Assembly (NCBI GenBank): GCA_942486035.1
Contig: CALNXK010000007.1
Location: forward strand, 1,239,501-1,303,500
DNA from: Porites lobata
Lineage: Eukaryota; Cnidaria; Anthozoa; Scleractinia; Poritidae
DNA: 64,000 nucleotides
Reading direction: 5' to 3'
Shown here: piece after piece, positions 44,545 to 56,379 of the stretch
How the letters are laid out: every line of letters starts with the position of its first letter
Numbering within the stretch: position 1 is the first letter of the stretch
The notes under the pieces: model-generated
The model's input: only the letters and a program-made list of their open reading frames with translations
Database searches by the model: none
Told to the model about the DNA's origin: nothing
Program-made: the position numbers and the translations under genes

Positions 44545-47500
44545 TCACCGGCAAACGTGTCTATCAACTATTCTACTGCAGGTGTTGCAGTTTATTCGGC
44601 AACACCAATGAAACTTGCATGAACATTCATACTCTTCACGGACTTGAAGGGTATTATAGCCGCGCCCACAGCACAAAATCCTGCAATTCCCAGTTCCCGA
44701 GACGGTCTTGTGGCAACGTCTTCCCGTGGTGCCCAGCGATCCGGTGCTGTTGTTGGGCATGCAATAATCCGGGGACTCTTCCAAGAACCAAAGATCTTTT
44801 TCCAAGGTCTTTTCTCGATTTTTTCTATCGGCCGCAACGAGCTGGTTTTTGTCCTGATGGACTGTTACTTTGGTAGCGTTGTAATATTTGTCGTGAAGAT
44901 ACCCGCCTACAGCACCAAACGGTCCCAAGGTTTTAAGGCACGTTCTATATGAACACGAACCTGAAAATCCATGACATTTGCAGACCAGCCTCATATGGCT
45001 CTTTACAGCCTACAGGAAACAAAAAGCAACGACTAAGGCAAAAACAGACTGACTAAACAAAGTTTCTCTTCAGTAGTTTAATATTGAGGTGGGGGTGCCA
45101 GGACAGTCATAAACGTACTCTTTCTGTTTAGCTAAAATTAGCTGTAAATTACATTCACGGCCTCAAAGAGATTTGTGTCTGAAAATTTAAATCGTTTTCA
45201 ATCAAAGAAATGTGAATGATAAACTTGTTTCTGGCAAATCCTCCAAGCGCTTGTACACAGTTATGTTATGCGCCACGTATAAGTTACTGTACGTCCACAC
45301 TTATCAACTTTGTGTCCATAATTTAGGTCAAACAAGAAATTTTCTCTTTCGTGGTCTTTGAGTTTTTGATGCTTGTTTGAGAGAGTAAAACGAGAATTTC
45401 AGTTTTGCTTTAATACTTTCAAATTAGCTGTTCCACAGAATGTCAGTGAACACACACGTAACGCATAAGGGTATCGAACTACCGTAAAATTCCGAAAATA
45501 AGCCCCGAGGCTTATATTTTTTCAAAGGCCCTTTTGGAGGGGCTTATGTACGGAGGGAAATTTGCGTTTCAAAATCGATTGGGCTAGCTTATAGTTGGAA
45601 GGAAATTTACACTGAGTTTTTGCTTTGTTTTACTTTGTATTTGAGGGCAATTTCCAAGTAAAAGCCCCCAGGGGACCTATATTCGGAGGGGCGATGTAAC
45701 GGAGGGTTTTTTGCGTCACGAGTTTGGGGGGCTTATATTTGGAGGGGCTTATTTTCGGAATTTTACGGTATGACTTTACAACGACTGTCACAAAATCAAT
45801 CCAAGCGGTCCCTTTGGGGATTTTCTGTTTTACGTCATCCTAAACAATAGAAACGTCATTATTACCCCACGATTCCTCGCGGCCCCTGTTCAAGCAAATC
45901 GAGCTTTTTTTTGGTATACTAACTGCGTATGTCAACTGTAAGTACTTTCCTTTATACACGCGCAAGCTACTAGGATGCGGGGGCAATGATATCATGATCT
46001 CATGGTCTGATATCACGATATCAGGAATGATATCATGATATCGACTTTTGAACGCGATGGCCTGCCATATTATGTCATATAGTTCTACCCAGCGACCATT
46101 AAGTATACATTATCAAAGGCAATTTTAAGCGGCGGGCTTTTCCCTTCGAGTGCTCGGTTGTTAGGTAAATTTAAAAACAATGGAATATCACGAGCTCTGC
46201 TGAAACGTAAATGATAAAACAATCGAATATCACATGTAAAACAATATTACATTCTTGAAAATCCCTAACAACGGACGACTCTCAACCTAAGTTGTAAAAC
46301 AGTTTCCTAAGCTGCTGGTTGTTAGGTTTTTTCAGGAATGTGCCTGTTGCCAGGTGCTGTTTGGAATTTAGTTATAATGCAACAACTTTACGCATTTGCG
46401 TATTTCATTTGCGTTTGAATCCGAGTTTTGGGTACCTCGCATACATGAAAAACGTTCTGTGATGCCGAGATAAAGCGAGGCGTCACAGAACCCCCTTATC
46501 TCATGTGTGTCTTTGGAACGAGAGAGTTCTTGACACAAAAACAACTCAGAAAACATTTTACTCAACTAAATAAATGAAGTCAGCAGTTTTTAAAGATAAA
46601 ATCGGATGCCATTGAGACAAGTCAACTTAACCCAGTTCTTGCGACAAAAAAAAAAAAACATTACACCGTTCAGACGATGTATACTCACCTGTCGTCCCAC
46701 AAAGTTGTTGTGAAGGTTAACTTTTGCTCTTACGTCTTGTTCCTTTTCTCTAGAATCTATAAACTTACTGGCGTATTTCAAACCATATTCAATGTTGTCA
46801 TTACATCCACACCACTCGAATCCTCGACTATCATATGTTCCTTCAGCTAGCTGAGTATTATTGCAAGCACAATTTCTCAGTACACCGCGAGCACAAGCTT
46901 TTGTTATTTTGTGAACAACCCCGGAAGAGGTTATGGCATAAATAAAGGCGGTCTCTCGAGATGCTGAAACAAAGGCAGATCATTCCAATGTCAGAACTGA
47001 ATCAGTAAAAATAACGGAAAGAAAAACAACAATCGCAGGACGTGAAAAAACAACAATATACGGATAAAGGCTGTAACACTGAACAAGTTTTTTTGCAAAC
47101 TTTTCCTGTGATTTAGTTGAGACACAATTTGCAAGAAAAATTACGACGTATTAAAATTCGAAGAAAAATTCACCAGTCGAACGGGGCCAGCGGTTCCTCT
47201 AAACATCGTGAAGTTTAATCCTGGGTTTAACCCAAATTTTATAAGCAAATTTTTTTCGTCTAGGAACATACTGTTGGAGCTTATAAAATATTTTTGAGCC
47301 TTTACTCTCGATCTAAGATAAGGTTATGATAACCGACACAGAATGTATGATACTAAAAACAATCTTTTGGAAGGTAAGTTGCGATAACTGGCCTTTCAAG
47401 CACCTGGGCCTTAAGGAGCGGGCTAAACACTCATAGAGGTCTTTAGAAATGACTAAGACATTTTTAACCATCGTTTGTTATATAACATGTTATATACCCT

Positions 47501-48105
47501 CTTGTAATTTTCTCTTTCAAAGTACATACATTATGCTAAACAGTTTATTTGCCAAATTTTCTTTTATCTGGCTTTCCCGCACGCGTGGTTGGATGGTGTT
47601 AAGTAATACCTCGTGATAGCTCGCTTTCCGACAGCCCACTATAACTGTTTCTTTTACCTTTTCGCAGAACTTTTCCGAAAACGCTGACATCCCGAGCAAC
47701 TGTTGAACAATTCCATAACTCTTCCTTTAACTGTTTCTGACATTCTTGCACACCAAGTCTCGCACCTTTCCCGATACTGATCGCAATATCAGGATGTTCT
47801 TCGCAAAATCGTTTTTGGTCTTTATCTAAACCAGCTCTGTTACACATAACTTGAACATCAAGATCGTAAACTTGAGACATAAACCTAATACATGCATAAC
47901 AGAAACAAATTATATATAGTCATCAAGACTTTCCACTTACGTCTTACTTTTAACACTTCTTGCATTATTTTGGAGAACAAATTTCCGGTGGAACTCGTGA
48001 GAATTCTTATATTCAGTTAGACGTTTAAACTTACCACCAGTAAGAACATGACAGTCTTGGAAAGGATAACACAAGAACAGCAAAAAAACAGACCGAGTTT
48101 CCCAT
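44545..48105 (-). CDS. Wnt2-like secreted ligand, gene 3 of 4 (most divergent)
   Basis: Exons on the minus strand: 48105-48035, 47884-47658, 46963-46689, 45009-44545; 1038 nt, 345 aa, the same phases as its paralogues. Signal peptide CFFAVLVLSFPRLSCS; then WNCST, SRETAFIYAI, NLHNNFVGR, CKCHGFSGSC, SPDYC, CCGRGYNT, FHWCC. Exon 3 is 6 nt longer, and its variable loop reads NNTQLAEGTYDSRGF. The normally near-invariant WGGC is WCGC here (codon TGT), giving a 25th, odd cysteine. It lacks the intron-3 MITE shared by genes 1, 2 and 4, and its intron 3 is only 1.7 kb. Whether the extra cysteine alters folding or allows disulphide linkage is unknown. Confidence 0.9.
45481..45769. mobile_element. MITE with ACCGTAAAATTCCGAAAATA ends
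   Basis: Perfect 26-bp inverted ends running into AAGCCCC / GGGGCTT, plus repeated GGGGCTTAT words inside. It lies in intron 3 of Wnt gene 3. Confidence 0.82.
47184..47410. mobile_element. degenerate MITE in Wnt gene 3 intron 2
   Basis: Imperfect ends GGGCCAGCGGTTCCTC / GGCCTTTCAAGCACCTGGGCC with CCTGGGTTTAACCC inward; related to 34877-35115. Confidence 0.5.
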
Positions 48106-48360
48106 GTTCCCAGTTCGGTGTCTTACGCGCAGTTTACAAAGACTGAGACGTCTCAGTTGAAAGTTTTTCCGCTCAAAACTATTTGATTGCAACACAATGG
48201 TGTTTTTTTTTTTTTTTTCTGGAAGAACATTCTCTCACCATTGGCCACTTGTTTACGTAAGTGATCATCATCGTACTTGAAAATGACAACAATGAAACAT
48301 CATCGTAAGAAGTTTAATTCATATCCGGTAGCCGATCAAAAAAAACGTTTCTTATGCAGT

Positions 48361-48402
48361 TTATAAAAACAAACCTCACTTCAGAGACGGTAGCTTTAAA
48401 AA
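48361..48402 (-). promoter_or_regulatory. conserved proximal block upstream of Wnt gene 3
   Basis: TTATAAAAACAAACCTCACT then TCAGAGACGGTAGCTTTAAA, 256-297 bp before the ATG. The least conserved of the four. Confidence 0.42.
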
Positions 48403-48685
48403 AAATACATAGAAGAGTTCAGTCTTTCAAGGAAACTGCCGGCCTGCTTAACTTAACTATTTGAGGGATATCCCTAAACACTCAAATGTTTTGCATTGAC
48501 AGGACGTTTTGTCAGTATAATCAATACATTCAAATGTATTTCGCCTCAGGCCCTTTTGTTGTTTGTAAGTTTTAGAGCCGACGATAAATATCGTTCTTTT
48601 ATAAACATATTATTATTAGGAAGTCATTAAGTGCTAAAGACTACGCTCTCAAAAATATTTTCGTTTGATATCTCTAATAAAAATT

Positions 48686-49079
48686 CAGTAGATCGCCGGT
48701 AACTCGAACTCTGACGGGAAACGAAAAACAGTTCGAGTTAGTGGGGATTCGAGTTATCGGAATCGATCGAAATTTCAATACGCCACTTTAAGCTACTTTA
48801 ATAAACGATAGTTACTTATTTTTCAGCACTTCAGTGTCTATAGTGCAGTGCGATTTACTTACTCCATAAAAAACGGTAACATGATTATTAGCCTTAGCGT
48901 TTTTACCGATTAAATAACTAGAAGAGCTAATGGGATGGCATCCGAGTGGGGTTACAAGAACCAGAATTCGAGTCATCGGGATAAATTTCGGTGAAATTTT
49001 GATCAAGGGAAAGGAAATTTAGTTCGAGTTAGCGGAAGTTCGAGTCAGCGGAAGTTCGAGTTATCGAGTTTCTACTGTA
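48686..49079. mobile_element. mariner-type MITE, CAGTAGAAACTCGATAACTC ends
   Basis: Both ends are built from AACTCGAA / TTCGAGTT; the right end is GAGTTATCGAGTTTCTACTG and the left a diverged inverse. TA flanks. It lies upstream of Wnt gene 3. Confidence 0.7.
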
Positions 49080-49094
49080 GTACTAACAGTAACA

Positions 49095-49655
49095 GGAAGC
49101 TTAAGCGACGACGACGGCGACGGCAACAAGAACGGCAAAAAAGCAATAGGTTTAGATTAGTAAAACAACAACTTTGCAAGTGCACCACGCTTTTTTTGTA
49201 CATTTTTTTGCACGACTACAAGGTGAAAGTGCCTAAATTCAAGTTTTGTCGAGGACAGGAACACAAGACGACAACTTTCCTTTTTCTTTTCCTGAACTTT
49301 GACACAGTCCTTTAGAATTCAACTCTTAAAACATTTGCCAACATTTGACGAAGTAAACGAGATGGAATACGCGCGATAAAGTTTGAAGCAATGCGAATTC
49401 ACTTTCTTAAGTGACGTTTTCGTTGCCGTCGCCGCCGTTGTTGCTTAAGCTCCCTATTGCAAAAGTGCCTAATTTCACGTTTCGTCGAGGACGGAAACAC
49501 AAGACAACAACTTTCTTTTTCTTTTTCTGAACTTTGATACAGTTCTTTAGAATTCAACTCCAAAAAAATTGCCAACATTTGACGAATTAAACGAGATGGA
49601 ATAAGCGCGAAAAAGTTTTAGGCAGCGTAGCCGTCGCCGTCGGTGTTGCTTAAGG
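49095..49655. mobile_element. AGCTTAAGC MITE plus adjoining partial copy
   Basis: A first element at 49095-49454 has ends GGAAGCTTAAGC / GCTTAAGCTCCC and GGCGACGGCAAC / GTTGCCGTCGCC inside. The part at 49455-49655 repeats one half again (AAAAGTGCCTAATTTCACG, AACTTTGACAC/ATAC), ending GTTGCTTAAGG, so it is a partial tandem or second insertion. Confidence 0.7.
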
Positions 49656-49724
49656 TGGCCAATATTTAATGACTGGAACCCAATTAGCCAACAGGCGGTT
49701 TTCAGTGAGGTCTCTCTGTTCTGT

Positions 49725-49776
49725 GTGTGTGTTTTTTTGTTTTGTTTTGTTTTTGGTTTTGTTTTGTTTTTTTTTT
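49725..49776. repeat. TTTTG-rich simple repeat
   Basis: GT run followed by TTTTG units and a T tract. Confidence 0.85.
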
Positions 49777-49824
49777 CATCAATATTTATCCAGGGGCATC
49801 CAATTAAGCATACTGAGCTAGTTT

Positions 49825-50325
49825 CAGGGGCACCCTACGACTGTTTTCTCTAAAATATCTGCTCGGAGAAGCAAATATTACGTAAATATTGCCTAGAATT
49901 TTCTGTAACTTGAGCACGGCTAAAAATTTCCAGATGGCGGTTCCATTCATGTACAATTTTCAAATATTTTCCAATAAATCCGCTACGATTTTCTGAAGTC
50001 TAATTTTTCACATTTTACTCCCCAGGTTGGGCTATTTTTCGTAGTGAAAAGGAAACCTAAAATTTTCGGATTCAAAAACGCGATGTAAAGAGAAATGACG
50101 AAAATTCTCACTTTCGAAAAACGTTATATTGCATCTAAAATTTTCGGGAAAGTAATATTAGAGCCCTAACCATTTCGAAAATACTCAAGTTCCCATAAGA
50201 TGACCGAACAGATACAAATTTTATAGTTCCACAAGGCATGCATTTCAAGAGATCTAAAAGTGCTCTGGATAGCCTTAAAAAGTGTTCTCAATCTATTTAG
50301 GAGGAAACCGTCGTTGGGTGCCCCT
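49825..50325. mobile_element. MITE with CAGGGGCACCC ends, copy 2
   Basis: Ends CAGGGGCACCCTACGAC / CGTCGTTGGGTGCCCCTG flanked by TAGTTT on both sides. Same family and duplication length as 28418-28825. Confidence 0.8.
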
Positions 50326-50334
50326 GTAGTTTAA

Positions 50335-52590
50335 TGGCGGCCCTGACACAACACAAAACCAAAGACACTAAAACTAGAAAATTAATTAAGTTACAAATGC
50401 AACATGTACCACAGGCGTTACTGATTAAAAAGGCGCTTTATCTTGATTTTAAATTCGCTGAGCGTCTCTACTTGTTTAATGATTCTCGGTATGGTGTTGT
50501 AGGTCCGAGCACCGTTTGCACCGTTTGTGTAAACATATACTCTTGAGGTATATGTTTTGTCATAAATGCCCGGCGTTGTAGGAGTCCATAAAATCGACAG
50601 CGGACTCTGAACCCAACAGAAAAGCGAAAAAGAAGGGGAAAGCTTTATCGGCTAACAACATCATGGCGGAGTTGCTCGAATGATACCTGTAATTAGCGCA
50701 AATCCAAGGATAGTTACTATGACAACTTATTTGCTCCGTTTACAGTTAACTCGGGATTAGGGTTCACTGAGCTTCGAAATACCCGGCCCTGATCGGTTAA
50801 CACAAGACCAGGTGGTTTTTAAGCTACGCATGCGCAGTTAATGATCCGGTAAGAAGGGAAGCAACTTATTTTGTTATGGCGCAATACGCTTTCCCTAGAA
50901 AGGAATTTTTTCATTTTCACATAGAGAATGCACATTAAACCTACATAAAGGCAGTTTAGAAAATAAAATGTATTTAAACTCCATTTTTAAAGGGTGATTT
51001 TTTGTGTTAAAAGATTTCGACCAATCATAAGAGTTAAAAACAACAGCCAAGAAAAGTTTACAATTTTACGTGTTCCTCAGATAGGATTTCTGTGTTACTT
51101 AGACTCAGAAGAGATTTTGTTATAAGGAAGTAGTTGGTTAGAAAACAAAGGATTAATATACATGCTCTTTGCGAAGATTTCGTAAAGTCTGATGTTTAAA
51201 CCCATCACAAACGTTGTATAGCACCTTTTTGCATGCCGAAGTGTTCTTTGCGTGTTGTTCTTTCCTTCTTATCTGGACCATAACTTAAAAAGTTTTGATA
51301 CTTGTGCTTTTATGTGCGCCTGTGCTTATGTTTGTGTCTAGGCCCTTTTGAGGGCGAAATGAGGACTTTTATGCTTGCGCTTATGCCTGGGTAGCCAGTG
51401 AGAACCAGTTATTAACAGGGAATGGATGAGCTGACTGGAGTAGCCTGACGTAGGTTAAGGGTACTGTGGGGGCGTAACTACCTGTACGCAAAGACGCATT
51501 TGCGTATTTGAAAAAAAAGAATTTGAAGAATAATAAAAACAAAGACAAAGCAAAGGAAATAAAAAGCGGTTACCTCGTGATGCGCATAAAATGATTTGAG
51601 AGGCGGGTTAGGATGGATTTGAAAAACTCTGCGTACCTCTGCAAAGTTTCTAGCTAAGCCCCTCAATAGATCTGCGATTTTCTTCAAAACCTTCGTCAGT
51701 TATCGTTTAGTTTCTTTAAATTAGGTGCTTTTACACTTATTTTCAGAAGCGTGCCAGTCAAAGAGTGTGTCGTTAAAATGGAATATTGCCTTGAGGTATA
51801 CAAGTGCCTAGGATCATTCTTGAGCGGTCCGAGCTCGCCTGCTCAAATTCCAGTTCACTTTGAAGCCTCGCTGCTGTTTTTTTAACGTCGGAATGCAACC
51901 AAACAGTTGAGATATTGAAAGTTTTGTCTAATCTGAATCAACTGTTTTCTTCAACAATTTTTTCGTCTCCAATTTTTCTTGAATAGCTGAGGATGGGTGC
52001 GGACGTCAATGGGTAACCACATAAAGCCATGGAGGTTATGCCATTTTTACCCAAAATGATGCGGAAATAAGCTCTGTTATTATGCAGATAGTTCAGATTG
52101 TTTGGATACACCAACATGGAAACCCTGACGTCATATGCATAAGCGCCATTTGAAGACGCATAGAACAGAACAGAGCACTTTATTTAAACTCGAGATTTAC
52201 TGAACGTTTTACAGTTCGTCGAACAGCTCATTTTCGGTATGACGGGAAAAAAATACAATATGTAAACTAAGTGTGACAGGGTCACTAGACCTATAATTTC
52301 ACTACTCTCAGTTATATCAAGAAATGCATTACTTTTTTTATATTTTGCTTCTAATAGTTTTGCGCTTAGGAATTTTCCGGTTTGATTTAGCAAGCTTGTG
52401 CATCGCTTAGGAATGATTTTGCGTGTGCCTTGTCTAAATGCTGTAGTGGATATTAGCTTTTTGTGGTTTTTCTTTTCGGTGGATTGTTTTAATCAGTTAA
52501 CTGACCTTATCTTTTTAAGATTAGTGGGATTGTGAAAGGTTTGAACCTAGGAGTCATTTCAAAAGTAGGTTGAGTTTGATCGTCCGGGTG
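50335..52590. other. spacer between Wnt genes 3 and 4, no gene seen
   Basis: No coding motif found. Part of 51300-51470 resembles 63230-63400 in word order (TATGCTTGCG, GTGAGAA.CAGTTA, then TGA.T...CTGGA), so it may be the older duplicated 5' flank of gene 3. Confidence 0.4.
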
Positions 52591-52599
52591 AAAGTAGTC

Positions 52600-53110
52600 C
52601 TAAATAGGACTGTTGTTGTTGACAGTGACTGACGTTTCGACAACCTGTGCGGTAGTCATCTTCAGAGTCAAGGTTAGTTGTATCACGTCCGTTGATGGTA
52701 TTATACTCCGGTTATTGATCTGATTGGTCAATTACGTCACGATGTTATTGGTCGTCTGTCAGTTAAGCCGTGATGTTATTAGCTATGAACACTCGTAATC
52801 AGTAATTGGTGCGTTTCCATCCGTCTATTCTCACAGTTAAACAGTTCTCTATTGTTAGTCAAATTGTCAGTTCTCCAGTCGTTCTCTCGTAGTAAGTTTT
52901 GCTTGATCTTGTCAATAAGTCGTTTGTACGGCGCCGGTAACTGTTGGCTACGATTCAGTGGCGTTTGTTCTAAGTTTAATAGTAAACCAGCTTTCTAATG
53001 TCCCAGTCAATTTCATGTTTCGTCTGTCAATGGTGCTCAGCAATGTGATTGTTGACGTCACCATTGCTGTATTGCTGATGAATTTGAGTTTCTAATAAAT
53101 TGCTGTGGAA
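52600..53110 (-). mobile_element. Penelope-like retroelement 3' remnant
   Basis: On the minus strand the piece HHLQTKHEIDWD and, in another frame, LNRSQQLPAPYKRLIDKIKQ resemble the C-terminal GIY-YIG region and tail of coral Penelope-like elements; several stops and frame changes show it is dead. Downstream on the same strand is CTGAAGATGACTACCG and TGTCGAAACGTC, an arrangement known from Penelope-like ends, where hammerhead ribozyme-like folds occur. Family assignment is from memory and needs a search. Confidence 0.5.
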
Positions 53111-55068
53111 AATCCTTGAATCCTTCTCGTTCCTGCCGCTGACCGCCCCGTCCTGTAAGACAAACTTTTCTAAGACGCTAAGCAACAACATTAAAAATTC
53201 ATATCATCATAAATATTAAAATGTAAAAATTCAGTATACTAAACAAGCTAAAATCGGTTATTCACTAAAATTTGTTTGATAAATGTTGGTTGCTGACCTT
53301 ACTTTGTCTGTTAAACTGAACAGATGACCTCGTGGTATCTATTTTCCTCTGCTTAAGGCAACATTAACCCTTTAAGCCCTAAGAAAGATCAGCATGAAAT
53401 TTCAAATTTTAGAAAGCAGAGTGGTTATGAGAATTGAAAATTGAGTACATGATCAGGACAGATGAGTCTAATTAATATTTTAACAAATTCTCCCCACTAC
53501 TTCTATCAAAAAAGTATAGGGACAGTAAATGAGAATTTTAATTTTTATATTAGGAATTATAGGGTTAAAGAGAAGTAAGGGTATTGAAAAATACCTTAAC
53601 AGAGGCTGTTGATAACAAAGGAAAAATCCAGGGTTAATGGTAGGAGTTGTTTAGTCCTAGATCAGGCGTTAGAACGTGGTGACGTTTGTCTCGCGCTTTT
53701 TTTCTTCCTTTTTTCATTCTTCCCAAATTATAGCCTACTTTGACAACTGACCAGGACCACGAAAAAAGCAATCATTTGCCAAAGTCGCGGCTCAATTCGC
53801 CATTCCAGAAAAAAAAAAAACGGAATTTTAGAATAACTGAGCGATTTCTCCCGCGCTGATTGGTCTGATAAGAGAACAGATCATAGAAATGACGTGATGG
53901 TGGCGCAATTTGTTTTTCTCTTTCTTGTGCGCGCGATTTTCCGAGAAACTTCAACGGAAATGGACGTCAAAAACCGTCAATGTTATTATAAAAAATCGAC
54001 AACAATTTTTCAATGGTCTATACTTTGCCGCTTGTTGTTTCACTTGAGTTTTGAACATTTTGAAGTCATTTCTATGATCGATAAGAGTACAAACCTTGGA
54101 GAAGTATTGTCGATTTGTTAAGTTGCATGTAAGCGAGGCTTAATAGACCTTGGACAAAGCAAAAAAGCGATAGCAGATATTAAAGAAAATAAACCTATTG
54201 GTCCTAAATAACGTACACGTGCATACTGTAATAACCGAAGTAGAAGTTGTAAATGAAAGTTCAGCTCTATTTTCAGTCCGTTCGTGACCATTGTTTGTCG
54301 TTGACAACGACAACGAAGACGGCAACAAAAAGGTCACTAGTATGGTGAATTTACGTTCTTTCAAAACTTCGTCGTTATTTGAGACCTCACCTATGTCCAG
54401 AATGAGAGCCGAGGAGGAAGTCGACGAGTGTTCAAATCCTCCACAAAACGTTAGGTTAGAGAATTTCACACAGGTGGGGGATCGTGGGGGCTTCAGACCC
54501 CCCTTACACGTACCCATCAGACCAGGAAAGGTTTCATGATTGGCTATTTTGATGTTGCACGTGACTGAGGGGGGGTGATGTGTCTGCGGGATTGTTTTGG
54601 TGGACCAACTTTGACCCAGTTTTCTGTGCAACCTCGCAGTCGAAGCGATAGTGTCCCCTAAACAGTCTCGAAATGGCCAATTGCTAGCATTTTAGGTTCT
54701 ACTTAATTAAAATTTAATACTAGGAAATAACGTCTAACGGCCATGTCGGATAAAAATTATTTATTGTAGAATAGTTTTAACGGTGCGCGGGTTTGGACCT
54801 CTCCAGCGATAATGCAGAGGCTACGCCGGGGTTCGAATCCCATTGAAGGCCTTAAAAGACGTTTAATTATCATTTTCTATAGGCCTGAAAAGATTTTTAG
54901 CTTAGTGTGCAATTACCTAATTGCGATTAGAATTCTCCTGATAATATCTTCATTTAAATTTATTTTTCTATGATTACCAGTCACGTGTGTGTCCACTTTT
55001 TTCCAGAATATTTAATGGTTAAGGCTGAAAGACACGATTTACGCTTTAATATACGTCTTATGTTTAAG
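53111..55068. other. intergenic DNA, no gene seen
   Basis: Open frames at about 54140-54631 (minus) and 54291-54539 (plus) overlap each other and show no recognised motif. A B-box-like GGGTTCGAATCCC stands at about 54830. Confidence 0.4.
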
Positions 55069-55244
55069 TAGCTTGCGTGGCAGGCGCCGGTTAGTTTCTT
55101 TGGTTAGGTTAGCTTTTGCAAAACGCGCGAGGGGAACACGCGAGGGGGAGAGGAGGCACTTCTCCATTTTTCTCTTCTCGTGCGCGCGCGCATCCTCAAT
55201 ATTTATCATTCGCCCTAAAAAACTGACGCCTGCTATGCGGGCTA
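55069..55244. mobile_element. 176-bp TAGC-type MITE with 9-bp flanks
   Basis: TAGCTTGCGTGGCAGGCGCC / GCCTGCTATGCGGGCTA ends, with flanks ATGTTTAAG and ATGTTTGAA (7 of 9 match). Sibling of the elements at 9436, 10260 and 16442. Confidence 0.72.
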
Positions 55245-55897
55245 ATGTTTGAATGGCGTACATTATTTTCTACCTGAGCTGTCAAGGGCGGTTGGAAGTG
55301 ATCAACATTTGTCATGAGCGCGCAAGTTTAGTCTCAGGGGAATCCACACAATTTTTTTGTGCACTGATTGTAATATGGCATTTGCACATTTGCACGATGG
55401 CGTCACTTTACTACTTCGACCAGTATCCTCTCCATTTTTCCTGTCATATTTAAATTTGGCAATCCCAAGGAGGTTTAAATAACGATAACCCCAATCTTGA
55501 AGGATTCTGGTATTAGTAGTAAAATGACGTCATCATGCAAATGGCCTATTTTATAATTAATGTACTGTATTTACCGTTTGCTTCATTTTTATCGATATAT
55601 CGCTTAATATGTGCATGGATCAATGATAAACGTTGTATTACCTTACCTACGGTAAATTGTCGTCCTTTTTCAAAATCCATCAAAATCGTTCAAAACTACC
55701 ATTTCTGAGGCAAAAGGGAGAACACTTACTATGCAGTTACAAAAGGATTGTGGTAAGCATGGTACTGCACATTGGGTAAATACGGTTCACACGGTATAGC
55801 AAGAGGATTTTAGGTAAGCATGATACTAGATGAGAATTGGAGATAACAATACGGTATTGCAAGATGATTTTGAGCAGGCATGATACTGAAAGAGGAT

Positions 55898-56300
55898 TGT
55901 AGGTCTGGGGAGGAGTACTCCCTTATATGGCCTATACGGGGATGTGCCACTGGGCAGGGTATGTTTTAATTTTTAGCTCTCTATCCTAAACAGTGTAATA
56001 TATAATTTCGTTGGAGTCTGTCCTAATTATAAACAGGGTATTACTTGCAAGATTGATTTGATTTGCTAGATGAAATTTGTTTGTATCCCAAGTATACAAA
56101 AGCAATTATGTAAATTTGCTTTATCGCAATTGCCAAAACAAGGCGGCATGCCTTGTGTCCTTTGTCCTAAACAGGGTAATAAAATGGAGGGTGTTGTCCT
56201 AAACAGAGTATGTATTCTAAGAATTTTTTGTCCTAAACAGGGCCAGGGTTTGAAACCCTCAGCGGCTCACCTATACCCAAATATTGGTCAAGTAACACCT
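55898..56300. mobile_element. MITE with TCCTAAACAGGGTA tandem core
   Basis: The left end GAGTACTCCCTTATATGGCC and TATACGGGGATGTGCC resemble the 3021-3476 element. The interior repeats TCCTAAACAG(G/A)GTA five to six times. The right end is AGCGGCTCACCTATACCC. Confidence 0.6.
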
Positions 56301-56379
56301 CCGAATCTAAAGGTTAGAATATAAAGGTCTCTAGTTTCACAGCCATTCATCTCAGTCAAAGCTGCAGGCTTCATGATAT

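Noticed and set aside
54140..54631. 163-codon minus-strand frame overlapping an 82-codon plus-strand frame
   Set aside because: No family motif, mutual overlap and unbiased codons; either could be chance.
54781..54860. tRNA-like sequence with GGGTTCGAATCCC
   Set aside because: The B box is good, but the T stem pairs poorly and no A box or acceptor stem can be drawn. At most a SINE or pseudo-tRNA scrap.
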